Below are positions 8,341-17,473 of a stretch of 64,000 bases of DNA, piece by piece (position 1 is the stretch's first letter; each line of letters begins with the position of its first letter). Source of the stretch: CAIYRG01 sp965247505. Its GTDB lineage: Bacteria > Pseudomonadota > Alphaproteobacteria > Micropepsales > Micropepsaceae. The DNA is taken from positions 1,302,001 to 1,366,000 of the forward strand of contig OZ252020.1 of NCBI GenBank assembly GCA_965247505.1, given 5' to 3'. Position numbers and translations under genes: made by a program. The notes below the pieces were generated by a model. It saw only the letters and a program-made list of their open reading frames with translations, was not told the DNA's origin and ran no database searches.

Positions 8341-9072
8341 ATGAGCGCCCGGGTTTGGGATGCTTATCTAACCGAACGCGACAAAGAAGTGTTCGCTGCA
8401 TCGGGTTATGGCGCCCGCGTGGGGTTCGGTAAGCGCCCCGCGCTGCTGGTTGTCGATGTAAATTATGCGTTTTGCGGAGACAGACGCGAGCCGGTCCTGG
8501 AATCGATCAAGCGCTGGCGGCAATCGGGCGGCGAGGAGGCCTGGGATGCTCTGCCGATTCTGGCGCAGGTGATCGAGGTCGCACGCGAGCGCGAACTTCC
8601 CATCATCTATACGACATCCATAAGACGTGCCGATAATTGGGACGCAGGGAGTTGGTCCTGGAAGAATGCGCGCAGTGGCGAGAAGCCGGCCCAAACCAAT
8701 CTGCCGGGCGAGGAAATCATGCCGCAGATCGCACCGGGTCCGAAGGACATCGTGATAGATAAACAAAAGCCAAGCGCGTTTTTTGCAACCCCGCTTCAGA
8801 ACGATTTGACGCTTCTCAGGTGTGACAGCGTGATTGTCATGGGGACTGCGACAAGCGGTTGCGTTCGGGCGACGGTCACCGATGCCTTCAGCCATAATTA
8901 CCGCGTTACCATTGTCGAGGACGGCGTCTTCGAGCGCTCACAGGCGAGCCATGCGGTAAGCCTTTGCGATATGAACGCGAAATATGCCGATGTGGCCCCC
9001 AGCGGCGAAGTCATGGATTATTTAAACGGTCTACCCAAAGGCCTGTTCGATCTTCCCAAAGGCGCGCCATAG
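8341..9072 (+). CDS. Isochorismatase-fold cysteine hydrolase
   Basis: 243 residues. Catalytic triad positions are visible: Asp in LLVVDVNYAF, Lys in VIDKQKPSAF and Cys in GTATSGCVRATVTDA. The insert with RADNWDAGSWSWKN and the overall length fit N-carbamoylsarcosine amidase/maleamate-amidohydrolase-like members. These cleave C-N bonds in small amides, including ring-cleavage products of N-heteroaromatics. Divergent from the ABC importer (87-bp gap to 8253), so the two could share a regulatory region and substrate. The exact substrate is not determined. Confidence 0.85.
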   Translation: MSARVWDAYLTERDKEVFAASGYGARVGFGKRPALLVVDVNYAFCGDRREPVLESIKRWRQSGGEEAWDALPILAQVIEVARERELPIIYTTSIRRADNWDAGSWSWKNARSGEKPAQTNLPGEEIMPQIAPGPKDIVIDKQKPSAFFATPLQNDLTLLRCDSVIVMGTATSGCVRATVTDAFSHNYRVTIVEDGVFERSQASHAVSLCDMNAKYADVAPSGEVMDYLNGLPKGLFDLPKGAP

Positions 9073-9100
9073 GTCGGAGTAGGGTCCCTCTCCCTCATAT

Positions 9101-9220
9101 TGTCATCCCGGCCAAGTGATGCGTAGGCATCACGCTAGCCGGGACCCACCGTGTCGTTACCAAGGTGGGTCCCGTATCTGCGCCGCACCGCTAACGCGCC
9201 GCGTCGCGTACGGGATGACA
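9101..9220. repeat. GTCATCCCGG-type palindromic intergenic repeat
   Basis: Starts TGTCATCCCGG and ends with its inverse (GGGATGACA), with an internal inverted GGGACCCACC/GGTGGGTCCC pair. Related copies in this window: 20524-20681, 23698-23845, 44970-45104, and a half copy at 48467-48477. Confidence 0.85.
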
Positions 9221-9227
9221 ATTGGTG

Positions 9228-9261
9228 AAAAAAAGCGCGGAGATTGTCCCCCGCGCTTTTC
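9228..9261 (-). terminator. Rho-independent terminator of the AAHS transporter gene
   Basis: On the minus strand, GAAAAGCGCGGG and CCGCGCTTTTTTT form a GC-rich stem with a T-run, about 20 bp past the transporter stop at 9282. The GC stem closes a nine-base loop. Confidence 0.8.
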
Positions 9262-9281
9262 AAGCAATTACATAGTCAAAC

Positions 9282-10688
9282 TTACGAACGCGCCGGTGCG
9301 GGTTCCATATCCCCCTCAGGGGTCTCTTCCGCTTCCGACTCCGCACGCGGCGTCTTGCGTGGATGCAGCACGTCCACTGTCTTGCTAAGACCCAGTGCGC
9401 ATAAGCCCGACAGCAGCATTGGGGTAGAGGCGATTATGAATATCCAAACGATCGGCACATCAAGGAAGAAGAGAAGCGAGCCAAGTGGCGGGCCAAGCAA
9501 GGCACCGATTCTCGCCGCTGCAAAGGCCGCGCCGGTTCCGGTTGAGCGAATAAAGGTGGGATAGATCATTCCGGAAATCGCGTTTAAGCCGATCGTGCCG
9601 CCGAGAACGAATAGGCCCGCTGTGAATGCCGAGAGCCACATCACGGCAGTTCCTGCTTCTAAAACTATAAAGAGGCCAATTGCCGCAACGGGGATTGCGC
9701 CAATGAGTTTGGTCCATACGACTACGGGAACACCAAATCGATCAATGAGGTACCCGAACACAAAGCCAAAGAACGCACCCATTTGGAAAAATGCCTTGGT
9801 TCTCACCGCCTGATCGATTGGCATGTAATCCGACAGTATGGTGGTCAGCCAATTGGAGATGAAGAAGTGCGTAACGAATGAAAAGCCCAGAGCGCACCAC
9901 AAGAATGTGGTCATGGCGGAACGACCGTCGCTGAAGAGGAAGCGGAGCGGAACGCCTTTCTGCTTCTTGGTTTCTTGGATGATGAATTCCGTGTCAGGCG
10001 CGAACACTTTATTGGGTTGCATTCGCCTCACATAGCCATGAATTTTCTCCTGCGGTGCACCTTTGACCAGGAGATAACGAACCGATTCCGGTAGGGTGAA
10101 GACGAGTATGCCTGCGATCATGATCGCAGCGCTGCCGCCAACTTGAAATACCGATTGCCATCCATAGGCAACGATCAACTCCGCTGCCAAAAAACCACCG
10201 CCCGACGAACCGATGCTATAGCCAAGAAAGAGACCAGTGATCATTAGGCCGCGCCGCTTGGCGGGCGTGTAATCAGAAATCAGCGCGATCGCCATCGGCA
10301 TTGCGCCGCCGACGCCGAAGCTCGAGAAAAACCGGAAAATCGAAAGTTCCCAAAGATTGTCTGCGAACGAGATCGCATAGGTAAAGGCGCCGAAGAACAA
10401 GGCAGCGAACATGATTGCATTTCGTCTTCCAATGGCATCCGCGATAATGCTGAAGGTCAGTGCGCCCGTCATCCAGCCAAAGGTACTGGCGTTGAACGCG
10501 AACGCCATAATTTCGCGGTTGATTCCCCAGTCCCGAATAACCGCCGGTGCAGTGTAGTTAAGCGCCTGATTGTCAAAACCATCCGCCATGAGAACCAGGC
10601 AGCAGAGCAGGAACGTCGATATTGTAAACCACCAATTTTCTTGGTTTTCGATGATATCGGCAATATCGACTTTGGTATTCTCGGCCAT
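9282..10688 (-). CDS. MFS transporter, aromatic acid:H+ symporter (AAHS) family
   Basis: 468 residues with 12 predicted membrane segments. The first segment carries LVLMADGFDNQALNYTAPAV, the DGxD motif characteristic of AAHS carriers such as PcaK/BenK. ADAIGRRNAI after helix 2 and DYTPAKRRGLMI are the usual MFS loop motifs. The charged C-terminal tail is short. Start at 10688 (MAENTKVDI) has GGAGA upstream; a longer frame upstream looks non-coding. Divergent from UbiX (10958). Likely imports a benzoate-type acid by proton symport; the ligand is inferred from family only. Confidence 0.88.
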   Translation of the reverse strand: MAENTKVDIADIIENQENWWFTISTFLLCCLVLMADGFDNQALNYTAPAVIRDWGINREIMAFAFNASTFGWMTGALTFSIIADAIGRRNAIMFAALFFGAFTYAISFADNLWELSIFRFFSSFGVGGAMPMAIALISDYTPAKRRGLMITGLFLGYSIGSSGGGFLAAELIVAYGWQSVFQVGGSAAIMIAGILVFTLPESVRYLLVKGAPQEKIHGYVRRMQPNKVFAPDTEFIIQETKKQKGVPLRFLFSDGRSAMTTFLWCALGFSFVTHFFISNWLTTILSDYMPIDQAVRTKAFFQMGAFFGFVFGYLIDRFGVPVVVWTKLIGAIPVAAIGLFIVLEAGTAVMWLSAFTAGLFVLGGTIGLNAISGMIYPTFIRSTGTGAAFAAARIGALLGPPLGSLLFFLDVPIVWIFIIASTPMLLSGLCALGLSKTVDVLHPRKTPRAESEAEETPEGDMEPAPARS

Positions 10689-10957
10689 AAATTGTTCTCC
10701 GGACGGCGATAGCGGCGGGGCCGCAAAGCTACACCACGGGCTCGCGAATATCCAAATATTTGCAATTAAATGCTCGTGATCAGACAGGAATCGGAGGGTC
10801 GGCTGGTCGTCTGCGCCGTCGGGCCTCGGACTTTCTCTCTCCAAACGTCAAATGCCATACTGGCCAACTCAGTATCGACGTAGCACTGAAACATCGGTAG
10901 AGGATCATGGCTGCACTGCAGCATGAATGGGTTGTCGCGGAAGAAGGATAGGGACGC

Positions 10958-11557
10958 ATGGCCGAGAATATCTCCGCGACTCAACAGCGCCTCATAATCG
11001 GAATATCCGGCGCTTCGGGCATTGTCTATGGCGTCCGCACGCTCGAAGTCTTACGCAGCATGGATATCGAAACCCATCTCGTGATGAGCAAATCGGCAGA
11101 GCTCACAATGAGCTATGAAATGGAAACGAAGCCTAAGGAAGTGAAAGAGATGGCTTCCGTCTCTCACCCTATTGGCGATGTCGGCGCCTCGATTTCGTCC
11201 GGTTCGTTTCAAACCATGGGGATGCTGATTCTGCCTTGTTCGATCCGCTCCATGAGCGAGATTGCCAGCGGCGTTACCGGCTCGCTGATGAGCCGCGCAG
11301 CAGACGTGGTTCTAAAAGAGCGGCGCCGGCTGGTCTTAGGCGTTCGTGAAACGCCGCTTCACGCGGGACACCTAAGGACCATGGGGCAGCTCTCCGAAAT
11401 GGGCGCAATCATCGCGCCCATCGTTCCGGCCTTTTACACCAAGCCTAAAACGCTCGACGATATCATCAATCACAGCGTCGGCAGGCTTCTTGATCTCTTC
11501 GGGATCGATACCGGATCGGTAAAGCGCTGGAGCGATTCCGGCGTTGAGGACTCTTAA
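10958..11557 (+). CDS. ubiX: UbiX-family flavin prenyltransferase
   Basis: 199 residues. N-terminal flavin-binding LIIGISGASGIVYGVRTLEVL, conserved PCSIRSMSEIASG with MSRAADVVLKERRRLVLGVRETPLH, and YTKPKTLDDIINHSVGRLLDLFG at the end: the complete UbiX/Pad1 signature. It prenylates FMN with dimethylallyl phosphate to give the cofactor of UbiD-type decarboxylases. AAGGA precedes the ATG. Its UbiD partner may be the gene ending at 197. Adjacent to a divergent aromatic-acid symporter, so a catabolic rather than ubiquinone role is plausible. Some UbiX homologues are named BsdB/VdcB; the reaction is the same. Confidence 0.92.
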   Translation: MAENISATQQRLIIGISGASGIVYGVRTLEVLRSMDIETHLVMSKSAELTMSYEMETKPKEVKEMASVSHPIGDVGASISSGSFQTMGMLILPCSIRSMSEIASGVTGSLMSRAADVVLKERRRLVLGVRETPLHAGHLRTMGQLSEMGAIIAPIVPAFYTKPKTLDDIINHSVGRLLDLFGIDTGSVKRWSDSGVEDS

Positions 11558-11570
11558 GCGCGTACAAAAA

Positions 11571-12839
11571 TCAGTTTGCGATCAAGTCCAGCGATTCTTC
11601 GATGACATCGTAAATCCGGTCGAGCTCGTCTGTCGTTGTGCAATAGGGTGGCAGCACATAGACGACATTGCCTAGCGGGCGAAGCAAAACATCGTTTTCG
11701 ATATAGAATTTTCCGAGTTTTGTTCCGATTTCCGAAAAATAACCGCTATCAGACGCGCCAAGCTCGAGTGCCGCAATGGTTCCGGTCTGCCGGATGTCAG
11801 TAATCAAATTATGGCCTTCGAATTTACTTAGGCGCGCCGCGTAATGCGCGGCAATGGCACCAATGCGCTCAAACACTGGTTCTTGTTCAAAGATTTTCAA
11901 ACTTGCATTGGCCGCGGCACAGGCAATCGCATTGCCCGTATAGGACGATGAGTGAAAGAAAGTCTTTGCACGTTCCGCCGAATAGAACGCATCGTAAATC
12001 TCGTTTGTTGCGAGCGTCGCGCCCATCGGCAAAAAGCCGCCGGTGATGCCTTTGGACAGACACAATAGATCGGGCGCAACATTGGCCTGCTCGCAAGCGA
12101 ACATGGTTCCGGTGCGTCCGAAACCGGTCAACACTTCGTCGGCAATCACAAAAACATCATGTTTTTCACAAAGCGCGGCCATCTCAGTGAGCATCGAGGC
12201 CGAATACATTTTCATTCCACCGGCGCCTAATACCAATGGCTCGACGATAAGCGCGGCAAATGCGTCCGGTTCGTTTTGCAAGAGCTTTGCCAGCGCATCC
12301 AAAGTTTTCTGTTCGTCGCCGGCGATTGGGAAAGGCAGGGTGGAAACATCAAACAGCATGGGCTCATAGGCCGCGTTAAACGCGCCGCGCTGGCCCACAG
12401 ACATCGCGCCGAACATATCGCCATGATAGCCATGCTCCAATGCGATGACGCGGTGGCGTGGTTGCCCGCGATTATGCCAGCACCCGACAGCCATTTTGAT
12501 TGCGACCTCGACCGCGGTCGATCCGGAATCAGAGAAGAACACATGGCTGGGATCGCCGGGTGCGATCCTCAATAGCTCTTTTGCCAAAACCTCCGCGGGC
12601 TCGTGGGTAAAGCCGGCAAAAATCACCTGTTCGAGCTTTTCTGCTTGCTCCGCGATGGCATCGGCGATGGCTTTATGACCGTGCCCGTGAATGTTTACCC
12701 ACCAAGACGAAATCGCATCCAAAATAGCGCGCCCGTCATTCGTATAGAGATAAGCCCCTTCGGCCCGCGCAATCGATATCTCCGGCCCGGCAAGACCGTG
12801 CTGCGTAAAGGGATGCCAGACAACGGGTTTATCCGCCAT
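11571..12839 (-). CDS. bioA: Adenosylmethionine-8-amino-7-oxononanoate aminotransferase
   Basis: 422 residues, class III PLP aminotransferase. VVWHPFTQHG at the N-terminus and SSWWVNIHGHGH are BioA-specific. FSDSGSTAVEVAIKMA, the PLP-site FVIADEVLTGFGRTG and the Schiff-base region LSKGITGGFLPMGATLA (Lys) follow. Converts KAPA to DAPA using SAM as amino donor. Start at 12839 (MADKPVVWH), overlapping the bioD end by 11 bp, so translation is probably coupled. Last gene of the minus-strand bioBFDA operon. Confidence 0.95.
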   Translation of the reverse strand: MADKPVVWHPFTQHGLAGPEISIARAEGAYLYTNDGRAILDAISSWWVNIHGHGHKAIADAIAEQAEKLEQVIFAGFTHEPAEVLAKELLRIAPGDPSHVFFSDSGSTAVEVAIKMAVGCWHNRGQPRHRVIALEHGYHGDMFGAMSVGQRGAFNAAYEPMLFDVSTLPFPIAGDEQKTLDALAKLLQNEPDAFAALIVEPLVLGAGGMKMYSASMLTEMAALCEKHDVFVIADEVLTGFGRTGTMFACEQANVAPDLLCLSKGITGGFLPMGATLATNEIYDAFYSAERAKTFFHSSSYTGNAIACAAANASLKIFEQEPVFERIGAIAAHYAARLSKFEGHNLITDIRQTGTIAALELGASDSGYFSEIGTKLGKFYIENDVLLRPLGNVVYVLPPYCTTTDELDRIYDVIEESLDLIAN

Positions 12840-13476
12840 GAGCGCTCTCGAAATCTTGCCGGCGGAAGTTCTCCTTGAACGCTGCGCGCAAGGTCTTTGG
12901 ATTGCATTCACTTAAGTAAGGTAGGCGCCCGAGATGTTTGACCTTTCCCATCTCTATGATCGTGCTTTCGCTGTTCTCCATCTCATTGCCGACAAAGACA
13001 ATCCCAAGGATATCGATGGAACGTTTGCGCAGCGCTTCTATCGAGAGAAGGCTGTGATTGATGGTGCCGAGTTCCGCCCGAGCACAAAGAATCACGGGCG
13101 CATCCCAGCGTGTGAAAAGCTCTGTCTGCAATAAATCCTTCGTAATCGGCACCAGAACGCCGCCGGCGCCCTCTATAAGCAAAATTTGATCCGCCGCGAT
13201 ATCGCTTGGAAATTGAAGTTTTTCCTTATCAATTGTGATGCCGTCGAGCGCGGCAGCATAGTGGGGCGAGAGCGGGTTTTTCAGAACATAGCGCTCAGGG
13301 CGAAAACGATCGGTTTTAAGCTCGGTCATTTCGGCAACGCGCTCGCTATCTGTGCCGTCTTCGTTTCCCGCCTGAATAGGTTTCCAATATATGGCGTCGA
13401 GGCACAGTGTTAGCATCGCGGCGACAACGCTCTTGCCGATATTCGTGTCCGTTCCGGTGACGATAAGCGGTTTCAC
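12829..13476 (-). CDS. bioD: Dethiobiotin synthetase
   Basis: 215 residues. N-terminal VTGTDTNIGKSVVAAML is the P-loop of BioD, followed by the short YWKPIQAGNEDGTDSE substrate segment and LLIEGAGGVLVPI. Closes the ureido ring of dethiobiotin with CO2 and ATP. Overlaps bioF by 4 bp (ATGA) and bioA by 11 bp. Confidence 0.95.
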   Translation of the reverse strand: MKPLIVTGTDTNIGKSVVAAMLTLCLDAIYWKPIQAGNEDGTDSERVAEMTELKTDRFRPERYVLKNPLSPHYAAALDGITIDKEKLQFPSDIAADQILLIEGAGGVLVPITKDLLQTELFTRWDAPVILCARAELGTINHSLLSIEALRKRSIDILGIVFVGNEMENSESTIIEMGKVKHLGRLPYLSECNPKTLRAAFKENFRRQDFESAHGG

Positions 13477-14612
13477 TTTGAGCGCTCCAGCGCCCGGCCA
13501 AGGGCTGCGCCAAGCGCCGCGATATCGTCTTCTGTGTGCATGGCGTTGATCGAGATCCGCAGGCGCGATGTTCCTTGCGGCACGGTGGGCGGCCGAACGG
13601 CGCGGACATCGAATCCTGTTTTTTGTAAATCTGCGGCGATCTTTACTGCCAGTTCTTCCTCGCCGAGGATTATTGGAATGATTTGGCTTCCGGAAAAGCG
13701 TAAAGCGCCGCCGGCTGCCGCTTGAAGCTGCTCTTTCGCGTGGTGCACCCGCGCGAGCAGGGTTTCCCGGCGCTGCGGCTCTTCGTCAATGAGCTCGAGT
13801 GCGCGGATAAGGCTTGCTGCCAGCATTGGCGGTGGCGCGGTGCTGTAAATAAAGGGCCGTGCCTTGTTGATAAGAAAATCGATCACGATAGCCGAGCCGC
13901 AGACAAGGGCGCCCGCAACACCAAGCGCCTTCCCACAAGTATGAACCGAAATGGCGTTCACAGCGTCCAAATCCTTGGCCAAATCCTCGCTTAAGCCGCG
14001 TCCGGTTTTTCCGAATATGCCGGTGGCATGGGCTTCGTCGATGATAAGTCTCGCATCATAGGTGCGCGCGAGCGCAGCCAGTTCCTGCAGCGGCGCAAAA
14101 TCGCCATCCATGCTGTAAAGGCTTTCCACCGCGATCCAGATCGACTGATGATTTGCTTCGCGCGCTTTTTTTAAATTTTCTTCAAAAGAGGAAATATCAT
14201 TGTGCTTTGCGCGGTAACGCTCGGCGCTTGAAGTATGGATTCCTTCTTTCATGCTGGCATGGATGGTTTCGTCGAACACCACCGCATCGCGCCGGCCACA
14301 AAGCGTTGAAAAAAGCGCCAGATTGGCGAGATAGCCGCTGCCGAAATAAAGCGTCTTCTCACAGGCAAAAAAATCCGCAGCGCGTGTCTCTAATGCGTCA
14401 TGAAGCGGGTGATGGCCGCGCAAGAGCCGCGATCCGCCCGCGCCGACAATGCCAAATTCGTCCAGCGCCTTTTTTGCCGCCTCGCGCAAAGCGGGATGCG
14501 CGGCAAAGCCGAGATAATCATTGGAAGTGAAGTCCAGCCCTGAGGCCGACCGAAGCGTGCGATAGCCATGTGCCGCCTTTAGCCGTTCGATCTCAGCCGC
14601 AAATCGATCCAT
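13473..14612 (-). CDS. bioF: 8-amino-7-oxononanoate synthase
   Basis: 379 residues, alpha-oxoamine synthase. LDFTSNDYLGFAAHP, GVGAGGSRLLRG-like IVGAGGSRLLRGHHPLH, LIIDEAHATGIFG and the PLP-lysine region SVHTCGKALGVAGA are all present. Condenses pimeloyl-thioester with alanine. Sits between bioB (25-bp gap) and bioD (4-bp overlap). Full length. Confidence 0.95.
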   Translation of the reverse strand: MDRFAAEIERLKAAHGYRTLRSASGLDFTSNDYLGFAAHPALREAAKKALDEFGIVGAGGSRLLRGHHPLHDALETRAADFFACEKTLYFGSGYLANLALFSTLCGRRDAVVFDETIHASMKEGIHTSSAERYRAKHNDISSFEENLKKAREANHQSIWIAVESLYSMDGDFAPLQELAALARTYDARLIIDEAHATGIFGKTGRGLSEDLAKDLDAVNAISVHTCGKALGVAGALVCGSAIVIDFLINKARPFIYSTAPPPMLAASLIRALELIDEEPQRRETLLARVHHAKEQLQAAAGGALRFSGSQIIPIILGEEELAVKIAADLQKTGFDVRAVRPPTVPQGTSRLRISINAMHTEDDIAALGAALGRALERSK

Positions 14613-14637
14613 TGAGCGCTTTGGTCTTCCCTTAAGC

Positions 14638-15597
14638 TCAGCTCGGCATGGGCACCAGGCCCAAACGGTCCATCAGATCGCGGTCTTTGTCGCGCTCCGG
14701 ATTGGGCGTGGTGAGAAGGCGTGGCCCGTAGAATATTGAATTGGCGCCCGCAAGAAGACAAAGCGCCTGAGTTTCTTCTTCCATGTCTTCGCGCCCCGCT
14801 GAAAGCCGCACCATGGAGGCGGGCATGACAATGCGCGTCACCGCAATGACCCGTACAAAGTCGAGCGCAGAAAGCGGCTCTGCACTGTCCAGCGGTGTAC
14901 CTTCTACGCGTACCAGCATGTTGATCGGAACGCTTTCGGGGTGCTCGGACATATTCGCCAGCATCTGAATCATCCCGGCGCGGTCGGATGCGCTTTCCCC
15001 CATGCCGACAATCCCACCGCAGCACACTGAAATACCGGCGTCGCGGACATGGGAAATCGTATCGAGCCGGTCTTGATAGGTTCGCGTCGTGATGATGTCG
15101 TCATAATATTCGGGCGAGGTATCGAGATTATGATTGTAATAATCGAGGCCCGCGCCTTTAAGCCGCTGCGCTTGTTTGTCGTCCAGCATTCCCAGCGTGA
15201 CACAAGTCTCTAGCCCCAGCTGTTTGACGCCTTCCACCATCTCACAGACTTTTTCGAGATCACGATCTTTGGGCGAGCGCCAAGCCGCGCCCATGCAAAA
15301 ACGAGTTGCGCCCCCGTCCTTGGCTGCCTTCGCCTCGCCAAGAACAGTCTTTAGATCCATTAGCTTTTCGGCTTTTACGCCGGTTTCGAAATGGGCGCTT
15401 TGTGGGCAATAGGCGCAATCTTCAGGGCAGCCACCGGTTTTAATCGAAAGCAGCGTCGATATTTGAACTTCGCGTGGGTCGAAATATTTCCGGTGCAGGG
15501 TTTGGGCGCGGTATAAAAGCTCGGAGAAGGGCAGGGCGAACAACGCGTCAATCTCGCCCAGCGTCCAGTTATGCCTAATGTCGGGGCTTACGGTCAT
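14638..15597 (-). CDS. bioB: Biotin synthase (radical SAM)
   Basis: 319 residues. Radical-SAM cluster motif CPEDCAYC, then QSAHFETGVKAEKLM, the YYNHNLDTSPEYY segment and the conserved Arg region SAGREDMEEETQALCLLAGANSIFYG. Inserts sulfur into dethiobiotin using 4Fe-4S and 2Fe-2S clusters. First gene of bioBFDA; no pimeloyl-synthesis genes (bioC/H or bioG/Z) are adjacent. A BioR-like half-conserved site lies about 35 bp upstream. Confidence 0.96.
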   Translation of the reverse strand: MTVSPDIRHNWTLGEIDALFALPFSELLYRAQTLHRKYFDPREVQISTLLSIKTGGCPEDCAYCPQSAHFETGVKAEKLMDLKTVLGEAKAAKDGGATRFCMGAAWRSPKDRDLEKVCEMVEGVKQLGLETCVTLGMLDDKQAQRLKGAGLDYYNHNLDTSPEYYDDIITTRTYQDRLDTISHVRDAGISVCCGGIVGMGESASDRAGMIQMLANMSEHPESVPINMLVRVEGTPLDSAEPLSALDFVRVIAVTRIVMPASMVRLSAGREDMEEETQALCLLAGANSIFYGPRLLTTPNPERDKDRDLMDRLGLVPMPS

Positions 15598-15631
15598 ATT
15601 CTTCTTGCTGCGCTCTTTCTGCCTCGCGCTC

Positions 15632-15641
15632 TTATAGACGA
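15632..15641. promoter_or_regulatory. Possible BioR operator upstream of bioB
   Basis: TTATAGACGA agrees at 8 of 10 positions with the alphaproteobacterial BioR consensus TTATAGATAA as I recall it. Position (35 bp upstream of the bioB ATG, in a divergent promoter region) is right, but the match is short and no bioR gene is in the window. Confidence 0.3.
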
Positions 15642-15663
15642 CAAACCCATTAAGGAGGAAATC

Positions 15664-16233
15664 TTGGGGTTCGAGATAGCCGGACTGAAGACTCTATATA
15701 AGGGTTGGACTGAATTTATGATCGCAACCGTCCGTATGCCGGGCGGCGAGACGATTGAGCGCGAAGTGGAAGATCACGGCGCAGCGGCCTCAGTCCTTCC
15801 CTATGATTCCAAACGCCGAACCGCCATCTTGGTTCGCCAATTTCGGGCGCCGGTTTGCGTGGCGGGCGAAAGCCAAGATTTGTTGGAGGCCATCGCCGGG
15901 ATTGTTGAAAACGAGAACCCGGAAAAAACGGCCTCGCGCGAGGCAATGGAAGAGGTAGGCCTGGCGCTCGATACATTAGAGCCCGCCGGAATTCATTGGA
16001 CAGCCCCGGGAATCTCGACCGAGCGCATGGCGCTGTTTCTTGCCCCCTATCACGCGTCGCAACGCATCGGCGATGGCGGTGGGCTTGAGAGCGAACACGA
16101 GCAGATAGCAGTGGAAGAGATTAAATTGGACGAGCTCGCGGAGCGCGCGGACAATGGGGAACTGAACGATCTTAAAACCTTCGCGCTTGTGCAAACATTG
16201 CGTTTGCGCCATCCGGAACTATTTGGGGCTTGA
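15664..16233 (+). CDS. NUDIX hydrolase, ADP-ribose pyrophosphatase type
   Basis: 189 residues using a TTG start at 15664, supported by a strong AAGGAGG five bases upstream; earlier in-frame starts would run through the bioB promoter region. N-terminal GWTEFMIATVRMPGGETIEREVEDHGAAASVLPYD and ILVRQFRAPV are typical of ADP-ribose/NDP-sugar pyrophosphatases. The Nudix box AGIVENENPEKTASREAMEEVGL-like segment keeps REAMEEVGL but is one residue shorter than canonical in its first half. WTAPGISTERMALF follows. Divergent from bioB and 39 bp upstream of the TTT receptor gene. Confidence 0.85.
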   Translation: MGFEIAGLKTLYKGWTEFMIATVRMPGGETIEREVEDHGAAASVLPYDSKRRTAILVRQFRAPVCVAGESQDLLEAIAGIVENENPEKTASREAMEEVGLALDTLEPAGIHWTAPGISTERMALFLAPYHASQRIGDGGGLESEHEQIAVEEIKLDELAERADNGELNDLKTFALVQTLRLRHPELFGA

Positions 16234-16272
16234 CCCTTGGCGCGTGGTTCCGCTTGAAATAGGCTCCCGAAC

Positions 16273-17256
16273 ATGACGATTTTGACGCGGCGCGATCTAT
16301 TGATTTCCACCGGGGCGGCAGGCTTATCGCTTGGCTTGGCGGGCCCTACCGGTGCGGCCAGCGCCTATCCCGACAAGAATATCTCCTTCATCGTCCCCTA
16401 TGGTCCCGGCGGCGGTTTTGATACCTTCGCGCGGGCGATCTCACCGGTAATGGAGAGATATCTTCCCAATCCGGTGAACATTATTCCGATGAACGTGCCG
16501 ACAGGCGGCGGCGGTAAAGCGCTGATCGACATGCAGCGCGAACGGCCCGACGGATATACCATTGGCGTTTTTCCCATCCCCGGTGCGCTTATCTTGCAAG
16601 AGCAACAGAATGCCCGCCGCTTCAATCTCTATGATTTCAGCTGGCTCGGCAGCATCGGCCCCGGCGATACTTATGCCATCGGAGTGCGCAATGATTCGCC
16701 GATCAGAACAGTTGCTGACATGCAGGAGCTTTCCCAGACACGCGGGGTGAGTTTCACTTCCACCGGCCCCGACGGCACGAGCTATATGGCGACAGTGATC
16801 GCCTGTCATCTGCTCGGGATCAACGGCAAATATATTATCGGCTATGGGGGCTCGAATGATTACATCGTTGCTGCGATTCGCGGCGATGGCGATGCGGCGA
16901 TCGCGGCCAATTCCTCTCTCCGGCGCTTTCAAGGCGAAGGCGGCATCCGGATTATCGCAACATTCGAGGATGAGTCGACGCTTCCCGGCGTTCCGGATGC
17001 GCCGGCCCTGGGACAGCCCGAACTCGCCCAGATTACGATCGAGCGCATGGTCGCAGGCCCGCCGGGCCTGCCGGCAGATATCCGGGGATTGCTCACCAAT
17101 GCTCTGGACCAAGCCGTCCGAGATCCCGAAGTGGTTTCATGGGCGGAAAGCGTCGGTGTTCCCTGGGCACCTAATCCTCCGGGCCAAGCAGACAGGGTTT
17201 TTCTTGAACAGGCTGCCTTTTTCGATAAATGGAAAACCGTCTTGACGGAATCTTGA
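16273..17256 (+). CDS. TctC/Bug-family periplasmic receptor 1
   Basis: 327 residues. Twin-arginine-like signal (TRRDLLISTGAAGLSLGLAG..GAASA), then the Bug-family fold: YPDKNISFIVPYGPGGGFDTFAR, NVPTGGGGKALIDM, RPDGYTIG, and SFTSTGPDGTSYMATV in the ligand-binding region. These proteins capture carboxylates for the tripartite tricarboxylate (TTT) system. The membrane partners TctA and TctB follow at 18504-20509. A second receptor of the same family is at 17474, so one transporter may use two receptors. Confidence 0.9.
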   Translation: MTILTRRDLLISTGAAGLSLGLAGPTGAASAYPDKNISFIVPYGPGGGFDTFARAISPVMERYLPNPVNIIPMNVPTGGGGKALIDMQRERPDGYTIGVFPIPGALILQEQQNARRFNLYDFSWLGSIGPGDTYAIGVRNDSPIRTVADMQELSQTRGVSFTSTGPDGTSYMATVIACHLLGINGKYIIGYGGSNDYIVAAIRGDGDAAIAANSSLRRFQGEGGIRIIATFEDESTLPGVPDAPALGQPELAQITIERMVAGPPGLPADIRGLLTNALDQAVRDPEVVSWAESVGVPWAPNPPGQADRVFLEQAAFFDKWKTVLTES

Positions 17257-17473
17257 TCGCGGGCATGGTTTGGCTCCGTGTGGGGACATGAATCCTGAGC
17301 CTAAATCCAGGCATTACCCGGACATAACAAGCCAGCCGCAGCGAAATCGCCTTGCCTTAGGGCTTGGCTTTGCGCCGGGCGGTGAACTAGTTTAGCCCCA
17401 TAGAGTGGCGTTCTGCCGGGCCGCGACCGCGGATGTGGGCAGATAGCAAGATCGCGTTAAGGGTAAAGGACGG

